Notes under the pieces: generated by a model | The model's input: only the letters and a program-made list of their open reading frames with translations | What the model was told of the DNA's origin: nothing | The model's database searches: none | Translations under genes and position numbers: made by a program | Shown: in pieces, positions 54,248-63,996 of the stretch | How the letters are laid out: each line of letters starts with the position of its first letter | Position numbering within the stretch: position 1 is the stretch's first letter | Source: JBEBVQ01 sp037190845 | GTDB lineage: Bacteria; Bacteroidota; Bacteroidia; Chitinophagales; Chitinophagaceae | NCBI GenBank assembly: GCA_037190845.1 | Contig: JBBCJI010000004.1 | Location: 161,586 to 225,585 of the forward strand | Direction of reading: 5' to 3' | DNA length: 64,000 nt

Positions 54248-56584
54248 CTATTCCAGAAAAACGATCTTGCCAGTATTGGTTTCGGATCCGTCGCTACTGG
54301 TGACGAAGATGAGATACACCCCCGACTGGGTACGCCGGCCTGTATAATCCTGTCCGTTCCATACAGCCTGGCCGCCATAGGCTGTTGTACGGTATACCAG
54401 TTGTCCGGAGATATCTGTAATGCGGACATCTGCATTTTCAGTGAGCCCGCGTATGCCGATCGAGCCGGTGTATCCGCTGGGTACCGGGTTGGGGTAGGAG
54501 ATGATCGGGCTTTCGGCATCATTGCCATTTGTTGCGGTACTGCGGAAGCTGATCATTCCATTGTCTGTACCGAAATAAACATCGCCGGTTACGCCATCTA
54601 CCGTGATCTTGTGGATGATGTTGGAAGGAAGTGGACTGTTTTCTTCCGTAAAGCGGTATATAATCTGGTCTCCATCGGGAGAAACAAGCCAGACTCCGTT
54701 ACCGGTGCCGACCCATTTGCGGTTGGCGCCATCCACTGCGATCGTTCTTACCTGTTCTTCCATAAACAAGTGTCCTACAAACTGATCATATTGTACCTTG
54801 GGCAGTTCGGGTAAGCAGTTATTTTGGAATGCCTGTTCGGGACAACTGATCCGGGCAATGCCATCATCGGTTCCAATCCAGATCGCACCGGTACGGTCTA
54901 TGGCCATAGAATGTATCCTGGTTCCCGGTATATTTTCAGCCTTGCCAAAAGCCCTGTGCCGGTCATCTGAAGGGTTCTCTATCGTATTATTATCATCATA
55001 TACGATTACCATAGCAGGGCCGTGTGCCGCATGAAACCATTTTTGTCCGGCATTGTCTATAAGCAATCCTGCTGCTGAATGCGGAAGCGTGCGTTGATAG
55101 GGTGTGCCGAAATGATACCACTTGCCTTCTTTGGTACGGACTGCCAGTTCTTTTTGTGACATATGTTGTGTGATCCACATGTTCCCATGCTCATCCGGTG
55201 CAATGCTGTTTGCAGAAACCATATTCGTGTCCAGCATCTGACGTAGCAGCGGACCGCCTTTGTTCAGCATTTCATAGGAGTCGTTCGGGTAAAGTATAAA
55301 CAGCCCCGTTGCCAGTGAACCTGCCCAGAGGGCATTATCAACAGGATTCTTTACAACGGATACAAAATCTGTTATGCTGTCGCCAAAGGGAGTAAACCAA
55401 CCTCCGTTAAAGCTATGCCATCCCTGGGGGGTAAATCTGGAAATCCCGAACCTGTTTCCCTGTGGCTGATATATTTCATTGTAAGCGCCATGCGCTACCC
55501 AGACGTTTTCATTTTCCGCATATATCCCGTAAGCGCCGTGCCAGTTAGGACCCGGTGTATTAAAGGATTCCAGTCTGTCTTCTTCCCGGTTGTAACGCAT
55601 CAGTCCTAAATATTCATCGGCTATCCAGATGGAATTGTCCGGTAATTCCAGCAGTTGGCGGGGCCGGCCTCCGTGTATAGTGCCGATTACATCGTAATTC
55701 ATATTCATTTTATGGATGATGCCTCCATTCTCTTCATGAAAGGTATGAATCCACAGGGCATCCTTCCCTCCGTCAATCCGCTCAGTAGTGGTGTCTGTAC
55801 GGTATATAAACTGCAGTGTATCATTGTTGAGTACAAACAGGCTATCTGTCCCTGATACAAACACTTTATCCCCGACACAGGCTATATGCCCCAGTTGTAT
55901 ACCGGTATTGATCAATTGCCATGAAGACGGGATTTGGGGATTAGGATTGTTTTTCGGTGTCCGGTACAGTCCGCTTACGGTAGATACATAATAACTGCCT
56001 CCCGCTGCGGCAAATCCGGTGGTTTCTATTTCCTGTGCATCCTGATAAAAGGTATATGTCTCTTTGATCTCTCTTTTTTCCAGATCTACAACGATAACCC
56101 CGACACCGGTGCTCAGGTAGGCATACCCGTTTTCCGTGTATATATTGTGTATTGTTTTGGATCCGGAAACGGCTCTTCTTTTCAGATCCGGAATGTTGTA
56201 AAAACTATTGTCCCTGAAGATGTCAATATTCCCGTTTTGATAGGCCAGGATTGCAGCGCCGCTATACACATCATATCCGATACAAGCTGTTTGCAAGTCA
56301 GACATACCTTCTGTTTTTGCGTACTGATACCATTCTTTTGTTATTACATTGTTTGTGGACATGCTCAGGTTGGTAGCAGCATAAATAGTGATGCCGTCGG
56401 TTGCGATGCTGCGTACGCTGTTATATGGGAGATGTGAGCGCCAGAAGCCGATGGGGCGCCCCTGTCCGGATACACATATGCTGATGGATAAACAGACGGC
56501 AATGCCTGTGGCAACAGCGCCGTATATTTTTCCTGATCTGTTGTGTATGATAAGCTGGAAGATACTATTTATAAACCGGTTCAT
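54248..56584 (-). CDS. PorZ-like type IX secretion protein with two beta-propellers and C-terminal sorting domain
   Basis: A protein of 778 residues, the length typical of PorZ. A signal-like N-terminus ends near CVSGQGRPIGFWRSHLPYNS, which resembles the PorZ start of a Trp followed by a Tyr-Asn segment. The body is made of seven-bladed-propeller repeats (VRSIATDGITIYAATNLSMS; IHSMAIDRTGAIWIGTDDGI; VRTIAVDGANRKWVGTGNGV). The last 85 residues, starting SYPNPVPSGYTGSIGI, are a type A-like sorting domain. PorZ is a surface component of the type IX attachment complex that helps deliver anionic LPS. The assignment is by layout and length, so a two-component-type propeller sensor without T9SS function is an alternative. 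Confidence 0.75.
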   Translation of the reverse strand: MNRFINSIFQLIIHNRSGKIYGAVATGIAVCLSISICVSGQGRPIGFWRSHLPYNSVRSIATDGITIYAATNLSMSTNNVITKEWYQYAKTEGMSDLQTACIGYDVYSGAAILAYQNGNIDIFRDNSFYNIPDLKRRAVSGSKTIHNIYTENGYAYLSTGVGVIVVDLEKREIKETYTFYQDAQEIETTGFAAAGGSYYVSTVSGLYRTPKNNPNPQIPSSWQLINTGIQLGHIACVGDKVFVSGTDSLFVLNNDTLQFIYRTDTTTERIDGGKDALWIHTFHEENGGIIHKMNMNYDVIGTIHGGRPRQLLELPDNSIWIADEYLGLMRYNREEDRLESFNTPGPNWHGAYGIYAENENVWVAHGAYNEIYQPQGNRFGISRFTPQGWHSFNGGWFTPFGDSITDFVSVVKNPVDNALWAGSLATGLFILYPNDSYEMLNKGGPLLRQMLDTNMVSANSIAPDEHGNMWITQHMSQKELAVRTKEGKWYHFGTPYQRTLPHSAAGLLIDNAGQKWFHAAHGPAMVIVYDDNNTIENPSDDRHRAFGKAENIPGTRIHSMAIDRTGAIWIGTDDGIARISCPEQAFQNNCLPELPKVQYDQFVGHLFMEEQVRTIAVDGANRKWVGTGNGVWLVSPDGDQIIYRFTEENSPLPSNIIHKITVDGVTGDVYFGTDNGMISFRSTATNGNDAESPIISYPNPVPSGYTGSIGIRGLTENADVRITDISGQLVYRTTAYGGQAVWNGQDYTGRRTQSGVYLIFVTSSDGSETNTGKIVFLE

Positions 56585-56772
56585 TTTCTGAGTATTTTTA
56601 TCTGCCGGGTGTTTTGTAATGATGCCCGGAGACGGCCAAACTTACATGAAAACAAGGTATTCCGCAAAGAGTTTATGCAAAAATACCGCGTACCTTCTTT
56701 TTAACGTGCAGGAGGATGCATTTATTATGCTGTGTCCGGGAAGGGAGTGACGGCAATGAGGCCTTATCCGGT

Positions 56773-57408
56773 TTATTTTTCCAACCCCAGTTCAAAGGCT
56801 TTACGTACCAGCCCCGCTATATTATTCACCTGTAATTTCAGACAGAGGTTAAAGCGATAGTTTTCTACAGTACGCTGGCTCAGGTATAGGGCATCGGCGA
56901 TTTCCTGGTTTGTCTGTCCCTGTGCGATCAGCCGGAGAATGTCCTTCTCACGGGGCGTAAGGGCAAGCTTGGAAGGCATCTTTCGTTTTACCTGCCCCCG
57001 GTATTGATCTACCTGCTCTTTCATCTCCGGCAGCAGGAACGTGCCGCCATGGTATACTGTTTTTATAGCTTCTACCAGTACGTCTTTTTCGGTATTCTTC
57101 AACAGGTAGCCCCGTACGCCATTCCGGAGCATATTATTTACATACAGTGTGTTATCAAAATTGGTGAAGGCAAGAATAGCAATGCCGGGATATTCTTTGT
57201 GAATGATGAGCGCCAGTTCATCACCGGTCTGGCCAGGCATCTGAATGTCGAGGATCAGCACGTCAGGTTGCTGTTCCCTGAGTCCTTTAAGAAGCTCTTT
57301 CCCGTTCAGATATGTAGCTCCGATCTCAATATCCGGCATATCGAGCAACATATACTTAATGCCGTTCAGTACCGTAGGGTGGTCGTCTGCTATGGCAATT
57401 TTGATCAT
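56773..57408 (-). CDS. NarL/LuxR-type response regulator
   Basis: A protein of 211 residues. The receiver domain has the acidic pair in IAIADDHPTVLNGIKYML, the phosphorylated Asp in PDVLILDIQMPGQTGDELAL, and the switch Thr/Lys region AFTNFDNTLYVNNMLRNGVR followed by GYLLKNTEKD. The LuxR helix-turn-helix is LTPREKDILRLIAQGQTNQE followed by IADALYLSQRTVENYR. It is the likely partner of the TPR histidine kinase 53 bases upstream. Targets unknown; a neighbouring PorZ-like gene on the same strand is a possible one. Confidence 0.93.
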   Translation of the reverse strand: MIKIAIADDHPTVLNGIKYMLLDMPDIEIGATYLNGKELLKGLREQQPDVLILDIQMPGQTGDELALIIHKEYPGIAILAFTNFDNTLYVNNMLRNGVRGYLLKNTEKDVLVEAIKTVYHGGTFLLPEMKEQVDQYRGQVKRKMPSKLALTPREKDILRLIAQGQTNQEIADALYLSQRTVENYRFNLCLKLQVNNIAGLVRKAFELGLEK

Positions 57409-57460
57409 AAACTAATTGCAGGTTGAGATCTTTCTGTAAGATACAGAAAAAAGATTCTTT

Positions 57461-59392
57461 TCAGGCTGGTATTGAAATATTTACTGTGGTACCCATACCA
57501 GGTGCTGATTCTACAGAGAGCGTTCCTTCCAGCATGTGTATGCGGAGCTGCATATTGCGGATGCCCAGGCCATATTCTGTCTCTTCCGGATGAAACCCTT
57601 TTCCGTTATCTTCTACAATGATATTCATTTTGTTATGCTGATGGCTGATCTGGATCACGGCCAAAGTGGCCTGCGCATGTTTTACTATATTCTGTACAAT
57701 TTCCTGGATCACTCGGTACAACGACAGTTGACGGGTTTTGTCAGGAGCCGGGAGCGGTTCGTGTACCTGTACTTCTATCTGTACGCCTTTATCAGAGCGG
57801 TTTATCTTGTCGCAGTATATCCGCAATGCCTCTATCAGATCGTAGCGCTGAATGATATCCGGCATAAGGTTATGGGCGGTTTTACGCACTTCGTTTGCAG
57901 TTTCCCGCACCAGCTCGCGGATGTCCGGTGCGTCGGTGTCGTTTACATTGCTCAGCCGCATCTGCACGGCGGCCAGCATACCGCCGATACCGTCGTGCAG
58001 ATCCTGTGCGATGCGGGTACGTTCCCGTTCTTCCCCTTCAATCATTGCTTTAAGCGCTACGATCTTCTGCCGGTGGCGGCTGTTCCGGTAATAAACAAAG
58101 AGCAGCACGGCCAGTAGTCCGGCGCCGGTAGCAGCGCCGGTGATCCACATGTTTTTCTGTTCGATCTTTCGTTTCTGTGAGATGATCATCAGTTGCTTTT
58201 CAGCCAGTTCCTTGTCTTTTTGTACGGTACGGTATTTTACTTCAAGCTGAGTTATGATTTGTAATTTTTCTTTATTCAGCACCGAGTCTTTCAGTTGAAT
58301 GTAACGTTGTGTGTATTGTAAAGCTTCGCGGATCCTTCCGGTTTGTCCGTAAAGGGTGGCAAGGGTATTGAGCGCTTCTGCTCTTTCTTCTGCCTGGTCT
58401 GTTTTTCGGGATTGGGCCAGTCCTTTCAGAAGCGCGTGTTCTGCTTCCCGGTATCTTCCTGTATGATGCAATGCAATACCCAGCGTATAGTAGGGCACAA
58501 GTGTGGAGTTATAAGAATGACCGGGAGTTGTGATGCCGATAGCTCTTTTCGTATAAATTATAGCAGAATCCGGATTTCCGGCAGCCAGCATTACTTGTCC
58601 GATAGCGATTAAAATACCCTTCTCCAGGTCTTTACTGCCTGTTTTATGTGCAAGATTAATGGCCTTCCGGTAATGATCAATGGCTATGGAGTATTGTTTT
58701 CTTCCGAGTGCAGCTCCACCCCTATTGGCCAGGGTATAACCGAGATAGTAATCATTATTGTTCTTTGCTGCCAGTGCGGCGGCCTGCTGCAGGTAATAGT
58801 CTGCTTGTTCGTATTGTCCGATATTGATCAGTACAGCGGCCAGATTGCTATAGGCAATAATCCTGTTGGGATGTTCTGGTATGTATCTCTCCAGAAAATC
58901 CAGTACGGTCAGGTAATGTTGTGCCGCCCGTTCATACTGGTGCATATGCGTAAATATGGTGCCGATATCTATGAGAATCAGAGGAAAAAGCTGCGTATGG
59001 TTTTTTGCCTGTCGGGCGTAGCGGTAGGCTGTTCCATAATGTAAAAAGCTCTGCTTGAAATCACCGGTACTGGTTGCTGCCAGTCCTGTTTTGATCCGGG
59101 CGAGCGCCGCGCCGTCGTAATAACCGGCGTGCAGGCTTTTTTCCTCTGCCTGTTCCAGTAAAGCAATAGCACTGTCCGGGTGTGTTCTGATCAGGCTGTC
59201 TGCTCTTCGTATCAGCCGATGTATACCGGGAGTGTCTGTTGTGCCGGTAAAACGGGTGTCTCCCGGCCTTTCTATGGAAGTATGTACTCCGTTTAACGGA
59301 GCTTCCTGTCCCCGGCATTTCTCCGCCGGCCGGAAACCGGCAACGGCTGCCAGCAGGAAAAAAACAGCATATGGCTTTCCGGGCACGGTCAT
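57461..59392 (-). CDS. TPR-containing sensor histidine kinase (HisKA_3 type)
   Basis: About 643 residues from ATG 59392 (MTVPGKPYAVFFLLAAVAGF, a signal sequence). The periplasmic part holds about seven TPR units (AAQHYLTVLDFLERYIPEHP; IAIDHYRKAINLAHKTGS; EAEHALLKGLAQSRKTDQAE). A coiled coil leads to one membrane helix (WITGAATGAGLLAVLLFVYY). The dimerisation box is TRIAQDLHDGIGGMLAAVQM with the phospho-accepting His, and the ATPase domain has IIVEDNGKGFHPEETEYGLG followed by LSVESAPGMGTT. It is the NarX/DesK-like kinase class that pairs with LuxR-type regulators such as the next gene. Confidence 0.92.
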   Translation of the reverse strand: MTVPGKPYAVFFLLAAVAGFRPAEKCRGQEAPLNGVHTSIERPGDTRFTGTTDTPGIHRLIRRADSLIRTHPDSAIALLEQAEEKSLHAGYYDGAALARIKTGLAATSTGDFKQSFLHYGTAYRYARQAKNHTQLFPLILIDIGTIFTHMHQYERAAQHYLTVLDFLERYIPEHPNRIIAYSNLAAVLINIGQYEQADYYLQQAAALAAKNNNDYYLGYTLANRGGAALGRKQYSIAIDHYRKAINLAHKTGSKDLEKGILIAIGQVMLAAGNPDSAIIYTKRAIGITTPGHSYNSTLVPYYTLGIALHHTGRYREAEHALLKGLAQSRKTDQAEERAEALNTLATLYGQTGRIREALQYTQRYIQLKDSVLNKEKLQIITQLEVKYRTVQKDKELAEKQLMIISQKRKIEQKNMWITGAATGAGLLAVLLFVYYRNSRHRQKIVALKAMIEGEERERTRIAQDLHDGIGGMLAAVQMRLSNVNDTDAPDIRELVRETANEVRKTAHNLMPDIIQRYDLIEALRIYCDKINRSDKGVQIEVQVHEPLPAPDKTRQLSLYRVIQEIVQNIVKHAQATLAVIQISHQHNKMNIIVEDNGKGFHPEETEYGLGIRNMQLRIHMLEGTLSVESAPGMGTTVNISIPA

Positions 59393-59538
59393 TTTGGAGT
59401 TTTTTGTGCCATCAAAAATACGCAATCCATGCACGCAGAAAAGGCACGTAAAAGTACTCTATGTATATACCGGATCATTTCCCAGCTTTGTAGTGCTTCT
59501 GAATACTGATTATTAACTGTTTTAAATTCCACTCTGAT

Positions 59539-61377
59539 ATGCAATTGAAAAAACTACTTTTAATCCCTTGTTTTCTTGTATTCATACTACAATGTGCTGC
59601 ACAGGGAGAAAACCACATATGGGCTTTCGGGCTGAACGCCGGTGTTGATTTCAATAGCGGGAATCCCGTAGCGATAGAGACGGGTATTAATGCGCTTGAA
59701 GGTACGGCTTCCGTTTGCGATGCACAGGGTAACCTGCTTTTTTATACCCATGGCGATACCATATGGAATCGTAATCATGATATCATGCCGGATGGTATCT
59801 TATTTCCGGGCAGGGCTACGGCGCTTACCTTCTCCACCAGCCAGGCCGCAGTGATTGTCCCCATACCGGACAACCGGGGGAACCGGTATTATGTTTTTTC
59901 GCTCGAAACGAATGTAAACAGCGGCGGCAGGCTGTATTACAGTATCGTGGACATGGATCTGGATAATGGTCTGGGTAATGTTGTTTCCGGTCACGCAGCT
60001 ATACGCCTTGACTCTCCTTCGGTCTTTACGGAAAAAATGACCGCTGTAGCCGGTGAAAATTGTGACGTATGGCTGATGGTGAGGTCGCATTCGGTGAATG
60101 AGTATAAGGCATTTAATATCAGGGATACAGGGCTGAATCCGGCACCTGTTGTTTCTACTGTAGGGACATTTACCAACCTTGGCGCCTATCGTTTAGGTGT
60201 GATCAAATTTTCTCCCGACAGACTGAAGATGGCGGCCGCTTGTAGCGGAAACCCTCCTTTTGCTTTTGCCGGTGGAACAGAATTGTATGATTTCGATCCG
60301 GCTACAGGTCAGTTATCCGGTGCGGTAGCTATCACTACTATCAGCACTAATTTAAGTTACGGACTTGAATTTTCTCCGAACGGCAAAAAGCTTTATACAT
60401 TATACGTGGGTGAAGCCGGTGTTTATCAGTATAATCTGGATCTGACATCTACTGCTGACATTATTGCGTCCAAGACTGAAGTATTTGCTGCAACAGATTA
60501 TCTGCGGGATTTAAAGCGGGCGCCGGATGGGAAAATATATTTTTCGTCTTTAGGACACGATTCTTTGCATCGGATCGAAAATCCAAATGTTTCCGGTGTT
60601 GGCTGTAACGCCGTGAAAAATGCCATGCCGCTGGCTCCCGGGACAAAAGCACAACATGGTTTTCCAAACGTGGTTGCTGTTGCAACATCCTATGATACGG
60701 TGCATACAAGAGCAATGGATACACTGATCTGTACCGGTACTCCGGGAGGGGCATTACTGGAGCTACGCGTTACGCCCGATGACTATACCTGGCAATGGGA
60801 TGACGGATCCACAGACACAGTACGTACCATCACTGCTGCAGGTACTTACTGGTTATATCATAAAGACCGCTGTGAGCCGAAGGTGGACACGTTCATCGTC
60901 AGGGGAGGCTATTACCCCCCGTTAAGTATATCCGTCAACGGAGACACGCTCGGTACAACAGCTACTTATGATTCCTGGCAGTGGTATCGTGACGGACAAC
61001 CCATTCCTGGCGCCAATGATCTCATATATGTCGTTGACACAAACGGTACTTACAGTGTAGAAGCTGCTATGTCGAACGGATGTTCGGATCATTCGGATGG
61101 TTATACCGTCACCAATGTATCTGTACCTGTCTATGCCGGTACACCTGACATTCGTATTTATCCTAATCCGGTACAGACAAACGTAATGATACATACCGGC
61201 CGTACCGTGCACAATGCTACTGTACGATTGCTGGACATTGCCGGCCATGTGATCATGCAGACAACCATGTCCGGTAAGAGCGTTATGCTTGATATTGCGG
61301 CTATACCTCCCGGTATTTATATCGTGGCAGTACAGGAAAAAGGTGAAACGGTCCGGGTAAAGATGATAAAGAACTGA
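59539..61377 (+). CDS. T9SS cargo protein with type A sorting domain, paralogue of the 45361 gene
   Basis: A protein of 612 residues with a signal peptide (LLLIPCFLVFILQCAAQ). The N-terminal propeller-like half begins NHIWAFGLNAGVDFNSGNPV and contains GTASVCDAQGNLLFYTHGDT and IKFSPDRLKMAAACSG, matching the product of the gene at 45361 in order and spacing. An Ig-like segment (YTWQWDDGSTDTVRTITAAG) is present. The C-terminus is IRIYPNPVQTNVMIHTGRTV with a GIYIVAVQEKGETVRVKMIK end, a type A sorting signal instead of type B. Surface protein of unknown ligand. Confidence 0.9.
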   Translation: MQLKKLLLIPCFLVFILQCAAQGENHIWAFGLNAGVDFNSGNPVAIETGINALEGTASVCDAQGNLLFYTHGDTIWNRNHDIMPDGILFPGRATALTFSTSQAAVIVPIPDNRGNRYYVFSLETNVNSGGRLYYSIVDMDLDNGLGNVVSGHAAIRLDSPSVFTEKMTAVAGENCDVWLMVRSHSVNEYKAFNIRDTGLNPAPVVSTVGTFTNLGAYRLGVIKFSPDRLKMAAACSGNPPFAFAGGTELYDFDPATGQLSGAVAITTISTNLSYGLEFSPNGKKLYTLYVGEAGVYQYNLDLTSTADIIASKTEVFAATDYLRDLKRAPDGKIYFSSLGHDSLHRIENPNVSGVGCNAVKNAMPLAPGTKAQHGFPNVVAVATSYDTVHTRAMDTLICTGTPGGALLELRVTPDDYTWQWDDGSTDTVRTITAAGTYWLYHKDRCEPKVDTFIVRGGYYPPLSISVNGDTLGTTATYDSWQWYRDGQPIPGANDLIYVVDTNGTYSVEAAMSNGCSDHSDGYTVTNVSVPVYAGTPDIRIYPNPVQTNVMIHTGRTVHNATVRLLDIAGHVIMQTTMSGKSVMLDIAAIPPGIYIVAVQEKGETVRVKMIKN

Positions 61378-61416
61378 CAATCTTTTCTGCCGAATTCCTG
61401 ACACGCCAGAAATGAC

Positions 61417-61450
61417 AGGCCGGTGTAAATACATTACGCCGGCCTATTTT
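61417..61450 (+). terminator. Terminator after the type A cargo gene
   Basis: A 12-base stem AGGCCGGTGTAA / TTACGCCGGCCT with one G-T pair and a five-base loop, followed by ATTTTATG, 39 bases after the stop codon. Confidence 0.65.
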
Positions 61451-61546
61451 ATGTCTGTATATAAAAAAATATGCCTTACTTTGAGCCTCATTTTTATCTA
61501 CACTCCCTGTAGTAATACATAATTTGACTATCATAACCAATGCATT

Positions 61547-62422
61547 ATGCTGTATTCAATGACCGGCTTCGGCCGTGCGGAAAGTTCCGTTAATGACCGT
61601 CAGGTAGTAGCGGAGATCCGCTCCCTCAACGGAAAACAGTTTGATGTGTCTGCCAAGCTGCCTCCGGTGCTGAAGGCATATGAGTTGGATATCAGAAGCA
61701 TGCTCAACGGAATGCTGATGCGGGGTACGCTTGATATTACCGTTTCCATACGCCAGGAAGGCGCGAGCCGCCCCATGACCGTTAACACTGCCCTTGCCAG
61801 ATATTATTACCAGAGCATGCGCCAGATCGCACAGGAGCTGGCCATACCCGAAGAGCAGGTGCTGGCGACGCTCATGCGTATGCCCGAAGTGGTAGCTGCA
61901 GATCAGGATGTAATGTCGGAAGATGAATGGGTACACGTGAAAGCGGTGATAGAAGCTGCTGCCGGACAATTGACCGAACACCGCAGGAATGAAGGTGCGT
62001 CATTGGAATATGACCTCAGGCTGCGTATTACGAATATCGAACGTCTGCTGGAGGAAATTCATCCCCTGGAAGCACAACGTACAGAACGCGTGCGTACACG
62101 TATCCGGCAATCACTTGAGGAAATGATCGGTTCGGAAAGGATCGATCCTAACCGGATGGAGCAGGAATTGATATACTACATAGAGCGGATGGATTTTTCG
62201 GAAGAGAAGACACGTCTTAAACAGCATTGTATTTACTTTAAAGAGGTGCTGGATCGGGATGATGCAGCCAAAGGAAAGATGCTGGGCTTTGTATTGCAGG
62301 AAATCGGCCGGGAGATCAATACGATGGGGTCAAAAGCAAATGATGCAGGTATCCAGCAGATGGTAGTCCGGATGAAGGACGAGCTGGAAAAATCAAAAGA
62401 ACAGGTTTTGAATGTACTGTAG
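61547..62422 (+). CDS. yicC: YicC/YloC-family endoribonuclease
   Basis: A protein of 291 residues, the usual length. It opens with the diagnostic MLYSMTGFGRAE, followed by EIRSLNGKQFDVSAKLPP, and ends with REINTMGSKANDAGIQQMVV and the RMKDELEKSKEQVLNVL tail conserved in the family. YicC enzymes cleave RNA and influence small-RNA turnover. It is the first of three closely spaced plus-strand genes (yicC, gldH, sensor kinase), with 36 bases to gldH. Confidence 0.93.
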   Translation: MLYSMTGFGRAESSVNDRQVVAEIRSLNGKQFDVSAKLPPVLKAYELDIRSMLNGMLMRGTLDITVSIRQEGASRPMTVNTALARYYYQSMRQIAQELAIPEEQVLATLMRMPEVVAADQDVMSEDEWVHVKAVIEAAAGQLTEHRRNEGASLEYDLRLRITNIERLLEEIHPLEAQRTERVRTRIRQSLEEMIGSERIDPNRMEQELIYYIERMDFSEEKTRLKQHCIYFKEVLDRDDAAKGKMLGFVLQEIGREINTMGSKANDAGIQQMVVRMKDELEKSKEQVLNVL

Positions 62423-62458
62423 CTGTACTGTATTTTATAATTTCATAGTTATCTTCAG

Positions 62459-62968
62459 ATGATGCTGCGCTATTTTGCTATAATCGGATGTTGCCTCCTG
62501 TTGGGATCCTGTATGACTTCTCCTTACTACCAGAAACATTACAGCATCCCGGAACATGCGTGGACCTATGATTATAAGCCGGTATTTCGTTTTGAGGTGA
62601 AGGATACCAGTGTTTATTATAACATGTACTTTATCATCCGGCATACGGAGGCTTATCCTTACTCAAATCTTTGGTTGCGGGTAAATACGCTACAGCCGGG
62701 CGATTCGACTGCAGAAACAACACGGATTGAAATTCCGCTTGCCACCCCCTCCGGCCAATGGCTGGGAAGGGGTATAGGTAGTATCTGGGAGCACCGGATG
62801 ATCATTACAGGTACGCAGGATCCGCATGTGTTGGCCAGACCGGGTAAATATGAACTTAGCCTGGAGCAGGATATGCGTGTCAGTCCTCTGCCGGAAGTAC
62901 TGCAGGTAGGATTGCGTGTGGAAAAGGGAGCACCGAAGAAATATGACGGAGATGTTATAGATCCTTAA
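62459..62968 (+). CDS. gldH: Gliding motility lipoprotein GldH
   Basis: A protein of 169 residues. The signal peptide ends in the lipobox LLLGSC with Cys18 as the lipidation site. The mature part has the GldH features VFRFEVKDTSVYYNMYFIIR, TEAYPYSNLWLRVNT, SGQWLGRGIGSIWEHR and GKYELSLEQDMR. In gliding Bacteroidota GldH is needed for motility, with an undefined biochemical role. A second start ATG one codon downstream is equally likely. The sensor-kinase gene begins one base after its stop. Confidence 0.88.
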   Translation: MMLRYFAIIGCCLLLGSCMTSPYYQKHYSIPEHAWTYDYKPVFRFEVKDTSVYYNMYFIIRHTEAYPYSNLWLRVNTLQPGDSTAETTRIEIPLATPSGQWLGRGIGSIWEHRMIITGTQDPHVLARPGKYELSLEQDMRVSPLPEVLQVGLRVEKGAPKKYDGDVIDP

Positions 62969-62969
62969 T

Positions 62970-63938
62970 ATGCGTCTGTTTACCACTCTGTATCTGTTGC
63001 TGCTGGGCTATATCATAGCCGCGATGCTGTTCTGGGGCATTAGCCTGGAGAAGCAAAGTGTAATGATATATGAGCAGCAGCGGGAATCCTTATTGGAGCA
63101 TGTGGATCCGGAAGATACACCCGATGCTTACCAGCAGTCGCTGGAGTACCTGGAGCAAAGAAAGAGATCCCGTACCCGGCAATATATCTCCGAAGGGATT
63201 ACTTCTTTATTGGTAATACTGACCGGCGCTGCGGTTGTATATACCTCTTTTCGCCGGAGCATGCTGCTCTCACGGCAACAGCACAATTTTATGCTGAGCG
63301 TAACACATGAGCTGAAGTCTCCTATCGCAGCCATGAAGCTGAATCTCCAGACACTGGAAAAATACGACCTGGATGAAGAGAAACGGAACCTGCTTCTGGA
63401 GCGTTGTATTGTGGAGTCAAACCGCCTGAATGAGCTGTGCAATAATATGCTGATCGCTTCCCAGATGGAAGGCAGGCAGTATGTCGCTGCAAATGAATTG
63501 CTGGATCTTTCAGTATTGACCGAAGAAGCAGTTCTGGCATATAGTATACGTTATCCCGGTCGTTTTACAAGTCATATCACGACCGGTATATCATTCACCG
63601 GCGATAGGCTGTTACTCCAGATGGCTATCAACAACCTGCTTGAGAATACTGTAAAATATACACCTCCGGAAACTCCCGTAGAAGTATCGCTCCGGAAAAG
63701 GGCCAATAGTCTTGTACTGAAAGTGGCAGATCAGGGCGCGGGTATTCCTGATCATGAAAAGAAAAGGATATTTGGTAAATTCTACCGTATTGGCAATGAA
63801 AATACACGGAAGACAAAAGGTACGGGGCTTGGTTTGTATCTTACCCGTATTATAATACGCCAGTACGGCGGGCAGATCATTGTAAAAGACAACAAACCGG
63901 TGGGTAGTGTTTTTGAGATAATCCTTCCGGTACAATAA
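62970..63938 (+). CDS. Membrane sensor histidine kinase
   Basis: A protein of 322 residues. Two membrane helices (LYLLLLGYIIAAMLFWGISL; ITSLLVILTGAAVVYTSFR) flank a small periplasmic segment of about 55 residues. The kinase core has H box FMLSVTHELKSPIAAMKLNL, N box AINNLLENTVKYTPPETP, G1 VADQGAGIPDHEKKRIFGKF and G2 KGTGLGLYLTRIIIRQYGGQ. No HAMP domain is apparent. It is coupled to gldH by a one-base gap. A response regulator would be expected to follow but lies beyond the window. Confidence 0.92.
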   Translation: MRLFTTLYLLLLGYIIAAMLFWGISLEKQSVMIYEQQRESLLEHVDPEDTPDAYQQSLEYLEQRKRSRTRQYISEGITSLLVILTGAAVVYTSFRRSMLLSRQQHNFMLSVTHELKSPIAAMKLNLQTLEKYDLDEEKRNLLLERCIVESNRLNELCNNMLIASQMEGRQYVAANELLDLSVLTEEAVLAYSIRYPGRFTSHITTGISFTGDRLLLQMAINNLLENTVKYTPPETPVEVSLRKRANSLVLKVADQGAGIPDHEKKRIFGKFYRIGNENTRKTKGTGLGLYLTRIIIRQYGGQIIVKDNKPVGSVFEIILPVQ

Positions 63939-63965
63939 AGCAAATAACCCGAAGGATCGTTTAAA

Positions 63966-63996
63966 TGTGACAGATGTGTTGGATGTGGGAGATGTG
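63966..63996 (+). repeat. Single copy of the 31-base dispersed repeat at the window edge
   Basis: A 31-base unit starting TGTGACAGATGTGTTGG, identical to the complement of the right arm of the inverted repeat at 22064-22094. It begins 27 bases after the sensor-kinase stop. The second arm, if any, lies outside the window. Confidence 0.85.

Noticed and set aside
61457..61490. TTACTTTG upstream of yicC as a -7 box
   Set aside because: It is one base short of the TAnnTTTG spacing and has no -33 partner.
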